This document shows, in pieces, positions 6,817 through 14,905 of a stretch of 22,128 nt of DNA. Positions within the stretch are counted from its first letter, which is position 1. Every line of letters starts with the position of its first letter. This stretch comes from M3007 sp041736625 (GTDB lineage Bacteria; Bacteroidota; Bacteroidia; Chitinophagales; Saprospiraceae). Both the position numbers and the translations under genes were made by a program. The DNA is taken from assembly GCA_041736625.1 (NCBI GenBank), contig JBGSTG010000080.1, positions 1 through 22,128 on the forward strand. The letters are read 5' to 3'. The notes under the pieces were generated by a model, which saw nothing but the letters and a program-made list of their open reading frames with translations, made no database searches and was not told the DNA's origin.

Positions 6817-7554
6817 CTAAAACGGCAGCAGCAGCAGCATCGCTTCCACCCAAAGCGTGTATTGCGCACCGGACGGATGCAGCTGGTCTGATGCCACCAG
6901 ACCGGGCTGCGCCAGCCCCTGTCGGGAAATACCGGTCACATCCAGATAAACTGCGTGGAATCGCTGTGCGATCTCCCGGTTGATGGCGTTGTAGGCGTCG
7001 ATTTCGGCGGAAGTTTTAGCCGGGGTGCCGTACTGCTGTCCGTAGGGTGTATAGGCCCAGTCGGGAATGGAGAGCACGATCACCCGATCGGCGCTGCCGC
7101 CGGCAAACGCCAGGGCCTTTTGCAGCAGCCGCTCAAACGCCATGCGGTACTCCCCCGTGTCGCGTTTCTGGTACTGATTGTTCACGCCGATGCACAACGT
7201 AACCAGGCCGAACACACTGTCCTGAATATCGGTGGCGGCCAGGATCGCCCCCTCCAGCTGATCCGTGCGCCAGCCGGTCTGGGCGATCACGCGCACGCCG
7301 GCGACATCCGCACCCCGGCTTCGGATGGAGTCGGCGAGTTGGTACGGAAAGCCCTGTTCGGCAGGCGTCCCCTGCCCTTTGGTGTACGAGTCGCCCAGCG
7401 CCAGCACGTCCACGCGGGGTTGCGGCGCCGGTGGGGAGGGCGCCCGGTACAGTTCGGACTCCGCGTCGGAACAAGCCATGCAAGTCAGCAGCAGTCCCCA
7501 AAACAGGCCACTACAATGCCTACAGATAGTATTGCCGGTATAAAAAGATCGCAT
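6817..7554 (-). CDS. SGNH/GDSL hydrolase, predicted lipoprotein
   Basis: This 245-residue protein is a small esterase-type SGNH hydrolase. Its N-terminus has a hydrophobic stretch ending in LLLTCMAC, a lipobox that would lipidate C28 and anchor the protein in a membrane facing the periplasm or surface. Block I is ALGDSYTKG (G54, D55, S56), block II includes G94 in QTGWRTDQL, block III is IGVNNQY (G123, N125), and block V is DQLHPSG (D223, H226). Length and motif spacing match lysophospholipase/TesA-like or arylesterase SGNH enzymes. It has no close sequence resemblance to the neighbouring SGNH protein at 5597-6688 beyond the blocks. Substrate unknown. It is divergent from the T9SS cargo gene at 7633. 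Confidence 0.85.
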   Translation of the reverse strand: MRSFYTGNTICRHCSGLFWGLLLTCMACSDAESELYRAPSPPAPQPRVDVLALGDSYTKGQGTPAEQGFPYQLADSIRSRGADVAGVRVIAQTGWRTDQLEGAILAATDIQDSVFGLVTLCIGVNNQYQKRDTGEYRMAFERLLQKALAFAGGSADRVIVLSIPDWAYTPYGQQYGTPAKTSAEIDAYNAINREIAQRFHAVYLDVTGISRQGLAQPGLVASDQLHPSGAQYTLWVEAMLLLLPF

Positions 7555-7601
7555 AATGGGGAAACCGCTGCTTTTGGCGAAAGTTTACCGGCTGAACGGC
7601 T

Positions 7602-7609
7602 TATTTTTG
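7602..7609 (+). promoter_or_regulatory. -7 promoter box (TATTTTTG)
   Basis: TATTTTTG matches TAnnTTTG exactly and lies 23 bp upstream of the ATG at 7633, in the divergent gap between 7554 and 7633. A TTTTGG at 7573-7577 lies a little too far upstream for a standard -33 element. Confidence 0.45.
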
Positions 7610-7632
7610 CTGGATATTTCCGTTTTTGAGGC

Positions 7633-9786
7633 ATGAACCGATTTATCCTTTCTTTTCTGCTCTTCGTCGGCCTACTCGCGCCCGTCAGGGTACTCGCTAC
7701 GCACATCGTCGGCGGGGAAATGACGTACCGGTGCCTGGGCAACAACCAGTACGAAATCACCCTCACCGTTTACCGCGACTGTTACACCGGCGTGCCCTGG
7801 TTCGATAGCCCGGCATACGTGGCGGTGTACGACGCCGACTGGAAAAAGGTGGGCCCCACCTATTCGTTTACGCTCAATGCCGCCTCCAACGACACCCTGT
7901 CCATTTCACTGGACAACCCCTGCCTGACCGTTCCGCCCGACGTTTGTGTGCACCGCACCATTTATAAACGCACCATTACGCTCGACTATTCGCCCGGCGG
8001 GTACACCCTTGTTTACCAACGTTGCTGCCGCAACAACCTGATTCGCAACACGCCCGACCCCCTGAACACGGGCATCTCCATCGTGGCCGAGATCCGCGAC
8101 GACGCGCTCCTGCAGTGCAACGGAGGCGCCAACTTCAACTCCTGGCCACCCGTAGCCATCTGCATCAACGAACCCATCGACTTCGACCACGCCGCCACCG
8201 ACCCCGACGGCGACTCCCTCGCCTACCGGCTCTGCACCCCGCTCAACGGGCCCGACTCGCTCAACCCGCGCCCGCTCACGCCTTTTCCGGGGCCCTACGA
8301 GGAGATCGTGTGGGTCGACCCACCCTACAGCCTGTTCAACATGCTGGGAGGCATACCCCTCACCATCGACGCAAACACCGGCTTCATGACCGGCATCCCC
8401 AACACCATCGGCAACTTTGTCGTGGGCGTTTGCGTGGACGAATACCGCGACGGGTTGATCATCTCCACTACCCGGCGCGACTTCCAGTACAACGTGTCCG
8501 ATTGCGGAAAAACCTATTCCTCTTTTTTCGCCCCGGCCGTCAGCTGCGACACCCTTCGCGTCGATTTTGTCAACAACAGCCCCAATGGCGACGAGTTTCT
8601 GTGGTATTTCGACTGGCCGAATCCCGACCTTTCTTCCGCCAACGAATCGCCCTTTTTTGTGTACCCCGACACCGGCGCCTACACGGTGGCCCTCATCGCT
8701 CAGCCGAACGACCCCTGCGCCGACACCTCCTACCAGACCATCTTGCTGACCAACCGGTTTGTAGCGGCCGATTTCAGCTACGCCCTTGGCCCTTGCAACA
8801 GCAGCGGCCTGGTGATCAACGCCCAGGACCTGAGCGCCGACACCCTTTCCGGTCTGTCGGGCACACAGTGGACCTTGTTCAAAAACAACGTCGCCATCGC
8901 CTCCAGCACCGAAACAGCGCCCAGCTTCCTGTTGCCCGATGCCGCCGATTACCTGCTCCGGCTGGTGTCTGTCGGCGGTAACGGGTGCGCCGATACGCTC
9001 CTCATGCCCCTGGATGCGCCCATTCCCCCCATCAATGCCCTCGAACAATTGGTGATCCTGTGCGAAGGCGATACGCTGGGATTGTTTCCGGACGCCGATC
9101 CCGCCTTCCAATATGTATGGTCGCCGCCGGACGACCTCAGCGACCCCGTCGCCCCCAACCCCCTGGCTTCGCCTGACAGCACCCGGATGTACAGCGTCAC
9201 CATCTCCGGCAACGGGCCTTGTGTCCGCACCGGCACCGTGGAGGTGCAACTGGTCAACAGCACCGATTCGGTGGTCGTCACCGCCGACCCCAGCCTGATT
9301 GTACCCGGGTTGAGCACCGAGCTGACCGCCATTTTCCCCGGCGCCGAAGGGTACGCATGGTTTCCGGCAGAGGGGCTCACCGACCCCACCAGTGCATCCA
9401 CACTCGCCTACCCTTCCGAGACCACTACCTATACGGTGCGCGTCGAGTTGCCCGGCGATTGCGATGCGCTGGGTACCGTGATCGTAACGGTGCGCGCCGC
9501 CTCCTGCGAAGAACCGTATATTTATTTTCCCAACGCATTTTCGCCCAATGGCGACGGTGAAAACGACGTGCTTAAACTCGAGGGCCTTTTTGTGGAAGAA
9601 ACCTACTGGGTAATTTACAATCGCTGGGGTGAAAAGATTTTTGAAGCCGACAACCTCGAAGACGCCTGGGACGGCACCTACCAGGGCGACCCCCTGCCCG
9701 CCGAAACATACGGGTACTACCTGCGCGTGCGCTGTGTGGGCGAACTGCTCAGCGAACGCAAAGGGAACATTACCCTGCTCCGGTAA
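7633..9786 (+). CDS. T9SS type B cargo protein with HIVGG N-terminal domain
   Basis: This is a 717-residue secreted surface protein. Residues 1-22 form a signal peptide. Residues 23-291 are a conserved Bacteroidota domain starting THIVGGEMTYRC, with LTVYRDC (44-50), VYQRCCRN (127-134, vicinal cysteines) and DFDHAATDPDGDSLAY (183-198). Next come PKD/Ig-like beta domains: about 295-372, 378-460, 470-540 (with YVWSPPDDLSDP) and 545-622. The C-terminal 90 residues are a T9SS type B sorting domain (gliding-motility-associated C-terminal domain): FPNAFSPNGDGENDV, IYNRWGEKIFE, AWDGTYQG, and GNITLLR at the very end. The protein should cross the outer membrane by T9SS and be displayed or released. Function unknown; adhesin-like by composition. 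It ends 9 nt from the stop of a paralog on the other strand. Confidence 0.9.
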   Translation: MNRFILSFLLFVGLLAPVRVLATHIVGGEMTYRCLGNNQYEITLTVYRDCYTGVPWFDSPAYVAVYDADWKKVGPTYSFTLNAASNDTLSISLDNPCLTVPPDVCVHRTIYKRTITLDYSPGGYTLVYQRCCRNNLIRNTPDPLNTGISIVAEIRDDALLQCNGGANFNSWPPVAICINEPIDFDHAATDPDGDSLAYRLCTPLNGPDSLNPRPLTPFPGPYEEIVWVDPPYSLFNMLGGIPLTIDANTGFMTGIPNTIGNFVVGVCVDEYRDGLIISTTRRDFQYNVSDCGKTYSSFFAPAVSCDTLRVDFVNNSPNGDEFLWYFDWPNPDLSSANESPFFVYPDTGAYTVALIAQPNDPCADTSYQTILLTNRFVAADFSYALGPCNSSGLVINAQDLSADTLSGLSGTQWTLFKNNVAIASSTETAPSFLLPDAADYLLRLVSVGGNGCADTLLMPLDAPIPPINALEQLVILCEGDTLGLFPDADPAFQYVWSPPDDLSDPVAPNPLASPDSTRMYSVTISGNGPCVRTGTVEVQLVNSTDSVVVTADPSLIVPGLSTELTAIFPGAEGYAWFPAEGLTDPTSASTLAYPSETTTYTVRVELPGDCDALGTVIVTVRAASCEEPYIYFPNAFSPNGDGENDVLKLEGLFVEETYWVIYNRWGEKIFEADNLEDAWDGTYQGDPLPAETYGYYLRVRCVGELLSERKGNITLLR

Positions 9787-9795
9787 AGTGCGTGG

Positions 9796-12102
9796 TCAGT
9801 TCAACAACGTCACAAATCCCTTGAACTCGAAAGGCTCCTGCCGGGGCCCTTTAAACGAGACCAGGTACACATAAACGCCTTGGGGCGACATGCCACCGGT
9901 GTTCATGTAGCGCCCGTTCCATCCCTCGTCGGGGTTGTTGGTCTCAAACACCAGCTCGCCCCAGCGATTCCATACGGTCATCACAAAACCGGTAGCGCCC
10001 TCCAGAAAGCCCTTCCCGAAAAAGGTGTCGTTCGTGCCGTCGCCGTTGGGCGTGAAGGCGTTGGGCATGTGCCAACGCACCTCGGGCCGGATGTCGAAAC
10101 AGCGGGTCAGGGAGTCCTTGCAGCCCTCCGGATGGGTGACGATCTGGGTGACGCAAACCGCCCCGGTGTCGGGGAAGGTGAACGAAGGGTTCTGTTCGAT
10201 GCTGGTGTCGTACCCCCCAAGGTCCCAGTACCAACGGTTGGCATCAATGGACTTGTCGATGAACTGCAGCGTCCGGTTAAAATTGCTCAGCAGGGTGTCG
10301 GGCACGTACGTGAAACCGGCGGTCGGCGAAGGTTCCGCGCGAATGAGATTCGGGAAATCATCGGACGTGAAACAACCGATGGGCGAGGTGATCTCCACCC
10401 GAACTGTGTACACGCCCGGCACAGTGTACGTATGCGTGGGGCTGATGGGGCCGTTCTGCACCGTCCCGTCGCCAAAATCCCAGATAATCTCGTAAGTGCT
10501 GTCGATGGGCGTGGACAGGTTGTCGAAAAATATCTCCGTGGGGATACACCCGATGAACGAACTCGGCTTCAGAATGATCAGCGGCGGCACCGGAAACCAG
10601 TTGATGGTCTGGGTCGACACATCGCTGCAAATGTTGTTGTCGGTTACCCGGAGACGAACCGGATGATTTCCGGGTATGGCGTACAGGTGCGCGGGATTTT
10701 GGTCGGACGAGACGCCGCCCGGCACACCGAAATCCCAGTTCCACTCCCGTATGCCGGCTATCCCGGACGACAGGTCGGTAAAGTTCACCGGACCGGCGAC
10801 GCAGGTGTCGTAAACAAAGCTGAAGTCGGCGTTTACCGGAGGAAAAACGTCCACTTCAATAAACGCCGTGTCGTTGCACACCTTGCCGGGGTTGAGCACC
10901 AGTACCCCCCGGTAGAATCCGGTATCCGGAAAGGTAACCGTGGCGTTCCAGTTGACCGAATCCACGTACACATCGCCGTTGGTGAACGTGAACTCCCAGC
11001 GGAAATCGTCGATGAACTGCATCTGTCCGCTTTGGTTCTGGAAGGTGACCGTCCGGTCGCCGCACGCTTTTACCCGGTAACGCTGCGGCCCCACCAGTTG
11101 AAAGGAATCGGTAGAGATGCCTGCGACAACCGAGGGACTGCAGTCGGTGACATTGAACTGAAATTCGCGGCGGGTGGTCGACAACAGCACGCCGTTGCGA
11201 AACTCCTGCACGCACACGCCCACCACAAACTGGCCCAGGATGTTGGGCGTTCCGCTGATCAGCCCATTAACGGAGTTGATGCTCACCACGGGATTGCCGC
11301 CCATCGGGTTTCCCGGCGTGAACGCCGGCACGGCAAACGGCACATTGTCGAACGGCGGGCCGCAGGGCGGACGCGGCGCAGCGCCGTCGCAAGAGAACAA
11401 CACCGCTTGCGGAGAAAGCAGGGGACCGCCACCCTTCAGGGGACTGCAAAAACTGTAGACCAATTGGTCGCCATCGACGTCGGTCGCGCTGTGGTCAACA
11501 TTCAGTGGGAAATTGTTGCAGACGAAAACAGGCGGGGACTCGTTGAACGTCGGACTGCTGTTGCACACCTGCTGGGCGGCGGGGGTCAATTCGACATAAA
11601 AGGTAGCGCCGATATCGCCCGGATCAATGAGGTTGTTGATCGTTACATTCCGGCAACAACGCTGATAAACAACGTAATAGCTCTGGGTCTGGCTGATCGG
11701 AAGGTCGCGTGTGAACACGTACTCCGCCTGCTCAACGCACACCCGGGGCACCCGGGCCACACAATCCGGCGTATCCGGTATAACCAGAAATTGTTCGTAT
11801 TCGCCCTGGCTGCACTGGGGGGATGTACCGGCAAGGCAGAACTCGGCATACAAAGAATTGACCGTGTACGACCCCCGGTAGATGGCCAGGTATGCCGGCT
11901 TGTCAAAATCAGCTCCTCCCCCGAAGCAATCGCGGTACACCTTCATGGTGAAGCGGTATCGGTTCACGCCCGGGCTGATCTCCCCTTCGCACACATAGGT
12001 GATGTCTCCGCCGATGATGTGCATGCCCTGTAACCACACCGGCAAAACCATTAGCCAGGCCAAAAGAATCAGATAAACGTGTTTGGAAACGGAATAAGAC
12101 AT
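9796..12102 (-). CDS. T9SS type B cargo protein with HIIGG and PKD domains
   Basis: This is a 768-residue paralog of the protein at 7633-9786. The ATG at 12102 is chosen because it begins a signal peptide (residues 1-26); two upstream ATG or alternative starts (to 12201) add sequence with no export character. The N-terminal domain (27-322) has MHIIGGDITYVC, MKVYRDC, VYQRCCRN, NVDHSATDVDGDQLVY and a final cysteine-containing strand. Four PKD-like domains follow (about 347-418, 422-503, 507-590 and 592-672); two carry clear WDFG signatures (WNWDFGVPGG and IIWDFGDGT). The C-terminal 92 residues are a type B sorting domain: MPNAFTPNGDGTNDTF, VWNRWGELVFE, GWNGRYM, GFVTLLN. It is expected to be secreted by T9SS. 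Function unknown, adhesin-like. Confidence 0.9.
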   Translation of the reverse strand: MSYSVSKHVYLILLAWLMVLPVWLQGMHIIGGDITYVCEGEISPGVNRYRFTMKVYRDCFGGGADFDKPAYLAIYRGSYTVNSLYAEFCLAGTSPQCSQGEYEQFLVIPDTPDCVARVPRVCVEQAEYVFTRDLPISQTQSYYVVYQRCCRNVTINNLIDPGDIGATFYVELTPAAQQVCNSSPTFNESPPVFVCNNFPLNVDHSATDVDGDQLVYSFCSPLKGGGPLLSPQAVLFSCDGAAPRPPCGPPFDNVPFAVPAFTPGNPMGGNPVVSINSVNGLISGTPNILGQFVVGVCVQEFRNGVLLSTTRREFQFNVTDCSPSVVAGISTDSFQLVGPQRYRVKACGDRTVTFQNQSGQMQFIDDFRWEFTFTNGDVYVDSVNWNATVTFPDTGFYRGVLVLNPGKVCNDTAFIEVDVFPPVNADFSFVYDTCVAGPVNFTDLSSGIAGIREWNWDFGVPGGVSSDQNPAHLYAIPGNHPVRLRVTDNNICSDVSTQTINWFPVPPLIILKPSSFIGCIPTEIFFDNLSTPIDSTYEIIWDFGDGTVQNGPISPTHTYTVPGVYTVRVEITSPIGCFTSDDFPNLIRAEPSPTAGFTYVPDTLLSNFNRTLQFIDKSIDANRWYWDLGGYDTSIEQNPSFTFPDTGAVCVTQIVTHPEGCKDSLTRCFDIRPEVRWHMPNAFTPNGDGTNDTFFGKGFLEGATGFVMTVWNRWGELVFETNNPDEGWNGRYMNTGGMSPQGVYVYLVSFKGPRQEPFEFKGFVTLLN

Positions 12103-12153
12103 GCGCGCAGTGCGATTTAAAGGAAATTGGTTCGTTGCCATGTATAATGATAG

Positions 12154-12183
12154 TAAAGGTAAACAAGAAGTTGCCCACCTTTG
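12154..12183. promoter_or_regulatory. Divergent promoter-like boxes
   Basis: In the 181-bp gap between the divergent starts at 12102 and 12284, the minus strand has TACCTTTA (12154-12161) and the plus strand has CACCTTTG (12176-12183). Each differs from TAnnTTTG at one base. They would give leaders of roughly 45 nt and 95 nt. Nothing else stands out in this gap. Confidence 0.3.
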
Positions 12184-12283
12184 TGTAAAAAATTTCCGCA
12201 CTTAGCCATTACTGGCAGTTTCGACGCCTTTCCTGCCGGCTTTCTTCCCTCTTGAAGACCCGGCCTCCTAAATCATCACTTGC

Positions 12284-12856
12284 ATGTTTCTCCTTCGAGA
12301 CGATATCAACGACATTGCGCGCATCCTCCGGGATGGTGGCGTAATCTGTTACCCGACCGACACCATCTGGGGCATCGGCTGCGACGCCGCCAACCCGGCA
12401 GCAGTCGCCCGGGTGGCTGCACTCCGGCAACTGAAAGCCGGATCGGGCATGGTGTGCCTCGTATCCGACATGGATATGCTCCGGTCGCTCCACGCCTCCA
12501 TCCACCCACGGCTCGAGACCCTGCTCTCGTTTCACACCCGGCCGCTTACCATACTGTACGAAAACGTGATGGGCCTGGCGCCCGAGGTGTACGGCCCAGA
12601 CAGGACGGCCGCCCTGCGCATCGCGCAGGACGAGTTCACCCGGCTCCTGCTCAAATTGCTGGGACGCCCCTTGCTGGCCACCGCCGCCTGTGTGCAGGGA
12701 GAGCCCTGGCCGCCAACCTTCGGTGCCATCAGCAGCACCATACTCGGCGGGGTGGACTACGTGGTCAAGTACCGCCAGGATGAAAAAGTACCCCAGGAAC
12801 CCTCGCCTGTTGCGCGGCTGGACAAACACCTGGAGTTGGCGTTTGTCCGCGAGTGA
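12284..12856 (+). CDS. TsaC/YrdC/Sua5-like protein with eroded catalytic motifs
   Basis: This 190-residue protein has the length and fold signatures of the short TsaC type of L-threonylcarbamoyladenylate synthase, which makes the precursor of the t6A tRNA modification from threonine, bicarbonate and ATP. The glycine/proline-rich start CYPTDTIWGIGCDA (22-35) is well conserved, as are RPLTILYEN (86-94) and AALRIAQDEF. Two active-site motifs are not: the KxR...K segment (LKQRPVDKG in the E. coli protein) reads LRQLKAGSG, and the STSANxSG motif reads ATAACVQG. The ATG at 12284 fits the family start. It may be a diverged paralog with altered or lost activity; a second, canonical copy elsewhere in the genome would be expected. 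Confidence 0.75.
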   Translation: MFLLRDDINDIARILRDGGVICYPTDTIWGIGCDAANPAAVARVAALRQLKAGSGMVCLVSDMDMLRSLHASIHPRLETLLSFHTRPLTILYENVMGLAPEVYGPDRTAALRIAQDEFTRLLLKLLGRPLLATAACVQGEPWPPTFGAISSTILGGVDYVVKYRQDEKVPQEPSPVARLDKHLELAFVRE

Positions 12857-12878
12857 CCGCTGGTGATTCCGGCGCAGT

Positions 12879-13211
12879 TCAGCGGTCTATAAAAACAGAA
12901 CCGCGCCATTCGGAAACGCCTGAACGAATCGTCCAATGGTACATTCCCCCCGGCAGGTCCGGCAATCAAAGCTCCGCATACAGGTCGGCGGCCTGTTGCG
13001 TTCCAACAAAAACAGCGAGATAGGCCGGTTTGTCAAACTCAGCTCCACCACCGGCACAGTCCCGGTACAACGTGAGCGTGCATTGATATCGGTTCACCCC
13101 GGGGCTGACCTCCTCCACCCAGGTGTATTGAAAATTACCGCCGACGATGTGCATGGCATAAACAGGAAGTCCGATTCCCAGCAAGCACAAAGAAATAAAA
13201 AAAGTTTTCAT
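12879..13211 (-). pseudogene. Decayed T9SS cargo gene: HIVGG start joined to a type A C-terminal end
   Basis: From the ATG at 13211 an 81-codon frame encodes a signal peptide and then MHIVGGNFQYTW, SPGVNRYQCTLTLYRDC, and EFDKPAYLAVF...LYAEL. This is clearly related to residues 27-90 of the protein at 9796-12102. A TGA at 12966-12968 ends it exactly where homology stops. The same frame then continues for 28 codons to a second TGA at 12879-12881, reading LPDLPGGMYHWTIRSG, then VSEWRGSVFIDR. That resembles the last two strands of a T9SS type A sorting domain (LPAGxYxWxxxxG...GxxxxR). I infer that an internal deletion removed the middle of the gene. The 81-residue product could still be made and exported, but it lacks most of the domain. 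Confidence 0.7.
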
Positions 13212-13458
13212 ATTTTCGGATTTTTCGAATAAAAATACTGATTAACAGGCAAATAACGCATTGTAAAATCATTGTTTGCTCATGCTGGACATTAATTATG
13301 ACCAACATCATGAACATACCTAACCACAATTAACCAAAATAAAGCCGTACACAACCGACATTTGCAAACATGTGCATGTCTGCCTCCCGTACATGCCGCC
13401 GGCGCTTCATGAACCGCATGCAGCAAAATGTTGTTTTCAGTAGCTATTTGCACATAAA
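13212..13458. other. AT-rich divergent intergenic region
   Basis: This 247-bp gap separates the decayed gene (minus) and the ferredoxin reductase (plus). It is markedly more AT-rich than the surroundings and carries no gene I can support. A CTATTTGCA stretch 12-19 bp before the ATG at 13459 resembles a -7 box but does not fit TAnnTTTG. ACATG and CATGT flank a 2-nt centre at about 13368-13379. Confidence 0.4.
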
Positions 13459-14547
13459 ATGTCATCTTCAACCCACGACAGTAATGTCTTACTTCCCACG
13501 GCCACCCCTCCGCCGTCGGATGCAACCGATGCAGGGCAGATCGACACCGACATCCTCATCATCGGCGCCGGCCCCGTCGGCCTTTTCGCCGTTTTCGAGG
13601 CCGGGTTGCTGAAAATGCGTTGTCATCTGGTAGATGTGCTCCCACAGGTGGGCGGCCAACTTTCGGAGATTTATCCGAAAAAACCCATTTACGACATCCC
13701 CGGCTACCCCAGTGTGCTGGCCGGCGATCTGGTACAAAACCTGATGAAGCAGATCGAACCGTTCCATCCGGGTTTTACCCTGGGCGAACGCGCCGAAAAA
13801 CTCGAGCGGCTCGACGACGGTCGCTGGCAACTCAGCACCGAGCGGGGTTCCGTGCTCCGCGCACCGGTTGTGTTTATCGCCGGTGGACTCGGCTGCTTCG
13901 AACCCCGCAAACCGCCGCTGGCCAACATCGAGCGATTTGAAGACCGTGGCGTGGAGTACTTTGTGCGCAACCCCGAACTGTACCGCAACAAACGCGTAGT
14001 GATCGCCGGCGGCGGCGACTCGGCGCTCGACTGGTCCATTTTTCTCGCCGATGTAGCCGATGAACTCACGCTCGTGCACCGTCGCACCGATTTTCGCGGG
14101 GCGCCCGACTCCGTCGAAAAGGTGCTCGAACTGGCCAACGCCGGCCGCATCAAACTGATCACCAACGCCCAGGTGGTGGGCTTGCACGGCACTAGCGTGC
14201 TCCAGGGCGTGCAAATCGCGCAGGATAACGCCGACGCCATCGACCTGGACATCGACCACTTCGTGCCCCTGTTCGGGCTTACGCCCAAACTCGGCCCCAT
14301 CGCCGAGTGGGGACTGCAAATCGACAAAGGCGCCATCGAGGTCAATACCTTCGATTACAGCACCAATGTGCCGGGCATCTTTGCCGTCGGCGACATCAAC
14401 ACCTATCCCGGCAAACTCAAACTCATCCTCTGCGGCTTCCACGAGGCCACACTGGCCTGCCAGTCGGCATTCGAGTTTGTTTTCCCCGGGCAAAAACGCT
14501 CGTTTAAATACACCACCGTAACCGGTATCGAAGGAATCTCCGTCTGA
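13459..14547 (+). CDS. Ferredoxin--NADP(+) reductase, thioredoxin-reductase-like type
   Basis: This 362-residue flavoprotein transfers electrons between NADPH and ferredoxin in the cytosol. It has an FAD-binding GAGPVGLF (36-43), an NADPH-binding GGGDSALDW (184-192) followed by HRR (207-209), and the C-terminal FAD motif GDINTYPGK (311-319). It lacks the redox-active CxxC of thioredoxin reductase, as expected for this FNR class (YumC-like). It has an N-terminal extension of about 28 mostly polar residues before the first beta strand, somewhat longer than usual. The next gene begins within its stop codon (TGATG) and encodes a [2Fe-2S] ferredoxin, its likely redox partner. Confidence 0.9.
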   Translation: MSSSTHDSNVLLPTATPPPSDATDAGQIDTDILIIGAGPVGLFAVFEAGLLKMRCHLVDVLPQVGGQLSEIYPKKPIYDIPGYPSVLAGDLVQNLMKQIEPFHPGFTLGERAEKLERLDDGRWQLSTERGSVLRAPVVFIAGGLGCFEPRKPPLANIERFEDRGVEYFVRNPELYRNKRVVIAGGGDSALDWSIFLADVADELTLVHRRTDFRGAPDSVEKVLELANAGRIKLITNAQVVGLHGTSVLQGVQIAQDNADAIDLDIDHFVPLFGLTPKLGPIAEWGLQIDKGAIEVNTFDYSTNVPGIFAVGDINTYPGKLKLILCGFHEATLACQSAFEFVFPGQKRSFKYTTVTGIEGISV

Positions 14548-14873
14548 TGGACATTACAGTCACCGTTTTGGATCGCAAGGGCGTCCGGCACCCCCTGCAG
14601 GCGCCCACCGATATGAACATGAACATGATGGAGCTGTGCAGGAGCTACGAGTTGCCCGTAGAGGGCACCTGTGGCGGCATGGCCCTCTGCGCCTCGTGCC
14701 ACCTATACGTGTTGAGCGACCATGAACTGCCCGCCCCGAGCGACGACGAGCTGAACATGCTCGACTCCGCATTTTTTGTTCAGGACAACAGCCGCCTGGG
14801 CTGCCAGATCAAAATTGTGCCCGAACTGGAAGGGCTGGAGGTGGAACTGGCGCCGGTGGGTCTGGTGACCTGA
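14547..14873 (+). CDS. [2Fe-2S] ferredoxin, adrenodoxin/Isc type
   Basis: This 108-residue ferredoxin ligates a [2Fe-2S] cluster with four cysteines in the vertebrate/adrenodoxin arrangement: C42-x5-C48-x2-C51 in GTCGGMALCASC and C86 in RLGCQIK. Its length and the acidic helix (SDDELNMLDSA, 65-75) that docks partners fit this class. The ATG overlaps the reductase TGA by one base, so translation is probably coupled. The pair could feed a monooxygenase, haem-processing enzyme or biosynthetic desaturase elsewhere; no acceptor enzyme is in the window. Confidence 0.92.
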   Translation: MDITVTVLDRKGVRHPLQAPTDMNMNMMELCRSYELPVEGTCGGMALCASCHLYVLSDHELPAPSDDELNMLDSAFFVQDNSRLGCQIKIVPELEGLEVELAPVGLVT

Positions 14874-14905
14874 GCAACACTTCTATAAAAGCCGTGCGAT
14901 CCTGA

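Noticed and set aside
9880..12033. 717-codon open frame on the plus strand
   Set aside because: It is exactly antisense to the HIIGG/PKD cargo gene, has no signal peptide or recognisable domain, and its composition is that of a reverse-strand shadow.
9796..12201. Upstream starts (12201, 12141) for the HIIGG cargo gene
   Set aside because: They would bury the signal peptide behind 13-33 extra residues; the ATG at 12102 puts it at the N-terminus.
12966..12968. TGA as a selenocysteine or readthrough codon in the HIVGG remnant
   Set aside because: No selenocysteine insertion hairpin is apparent, and homology to the paralog ends at the TGA; decay by deletion explains it more simply.
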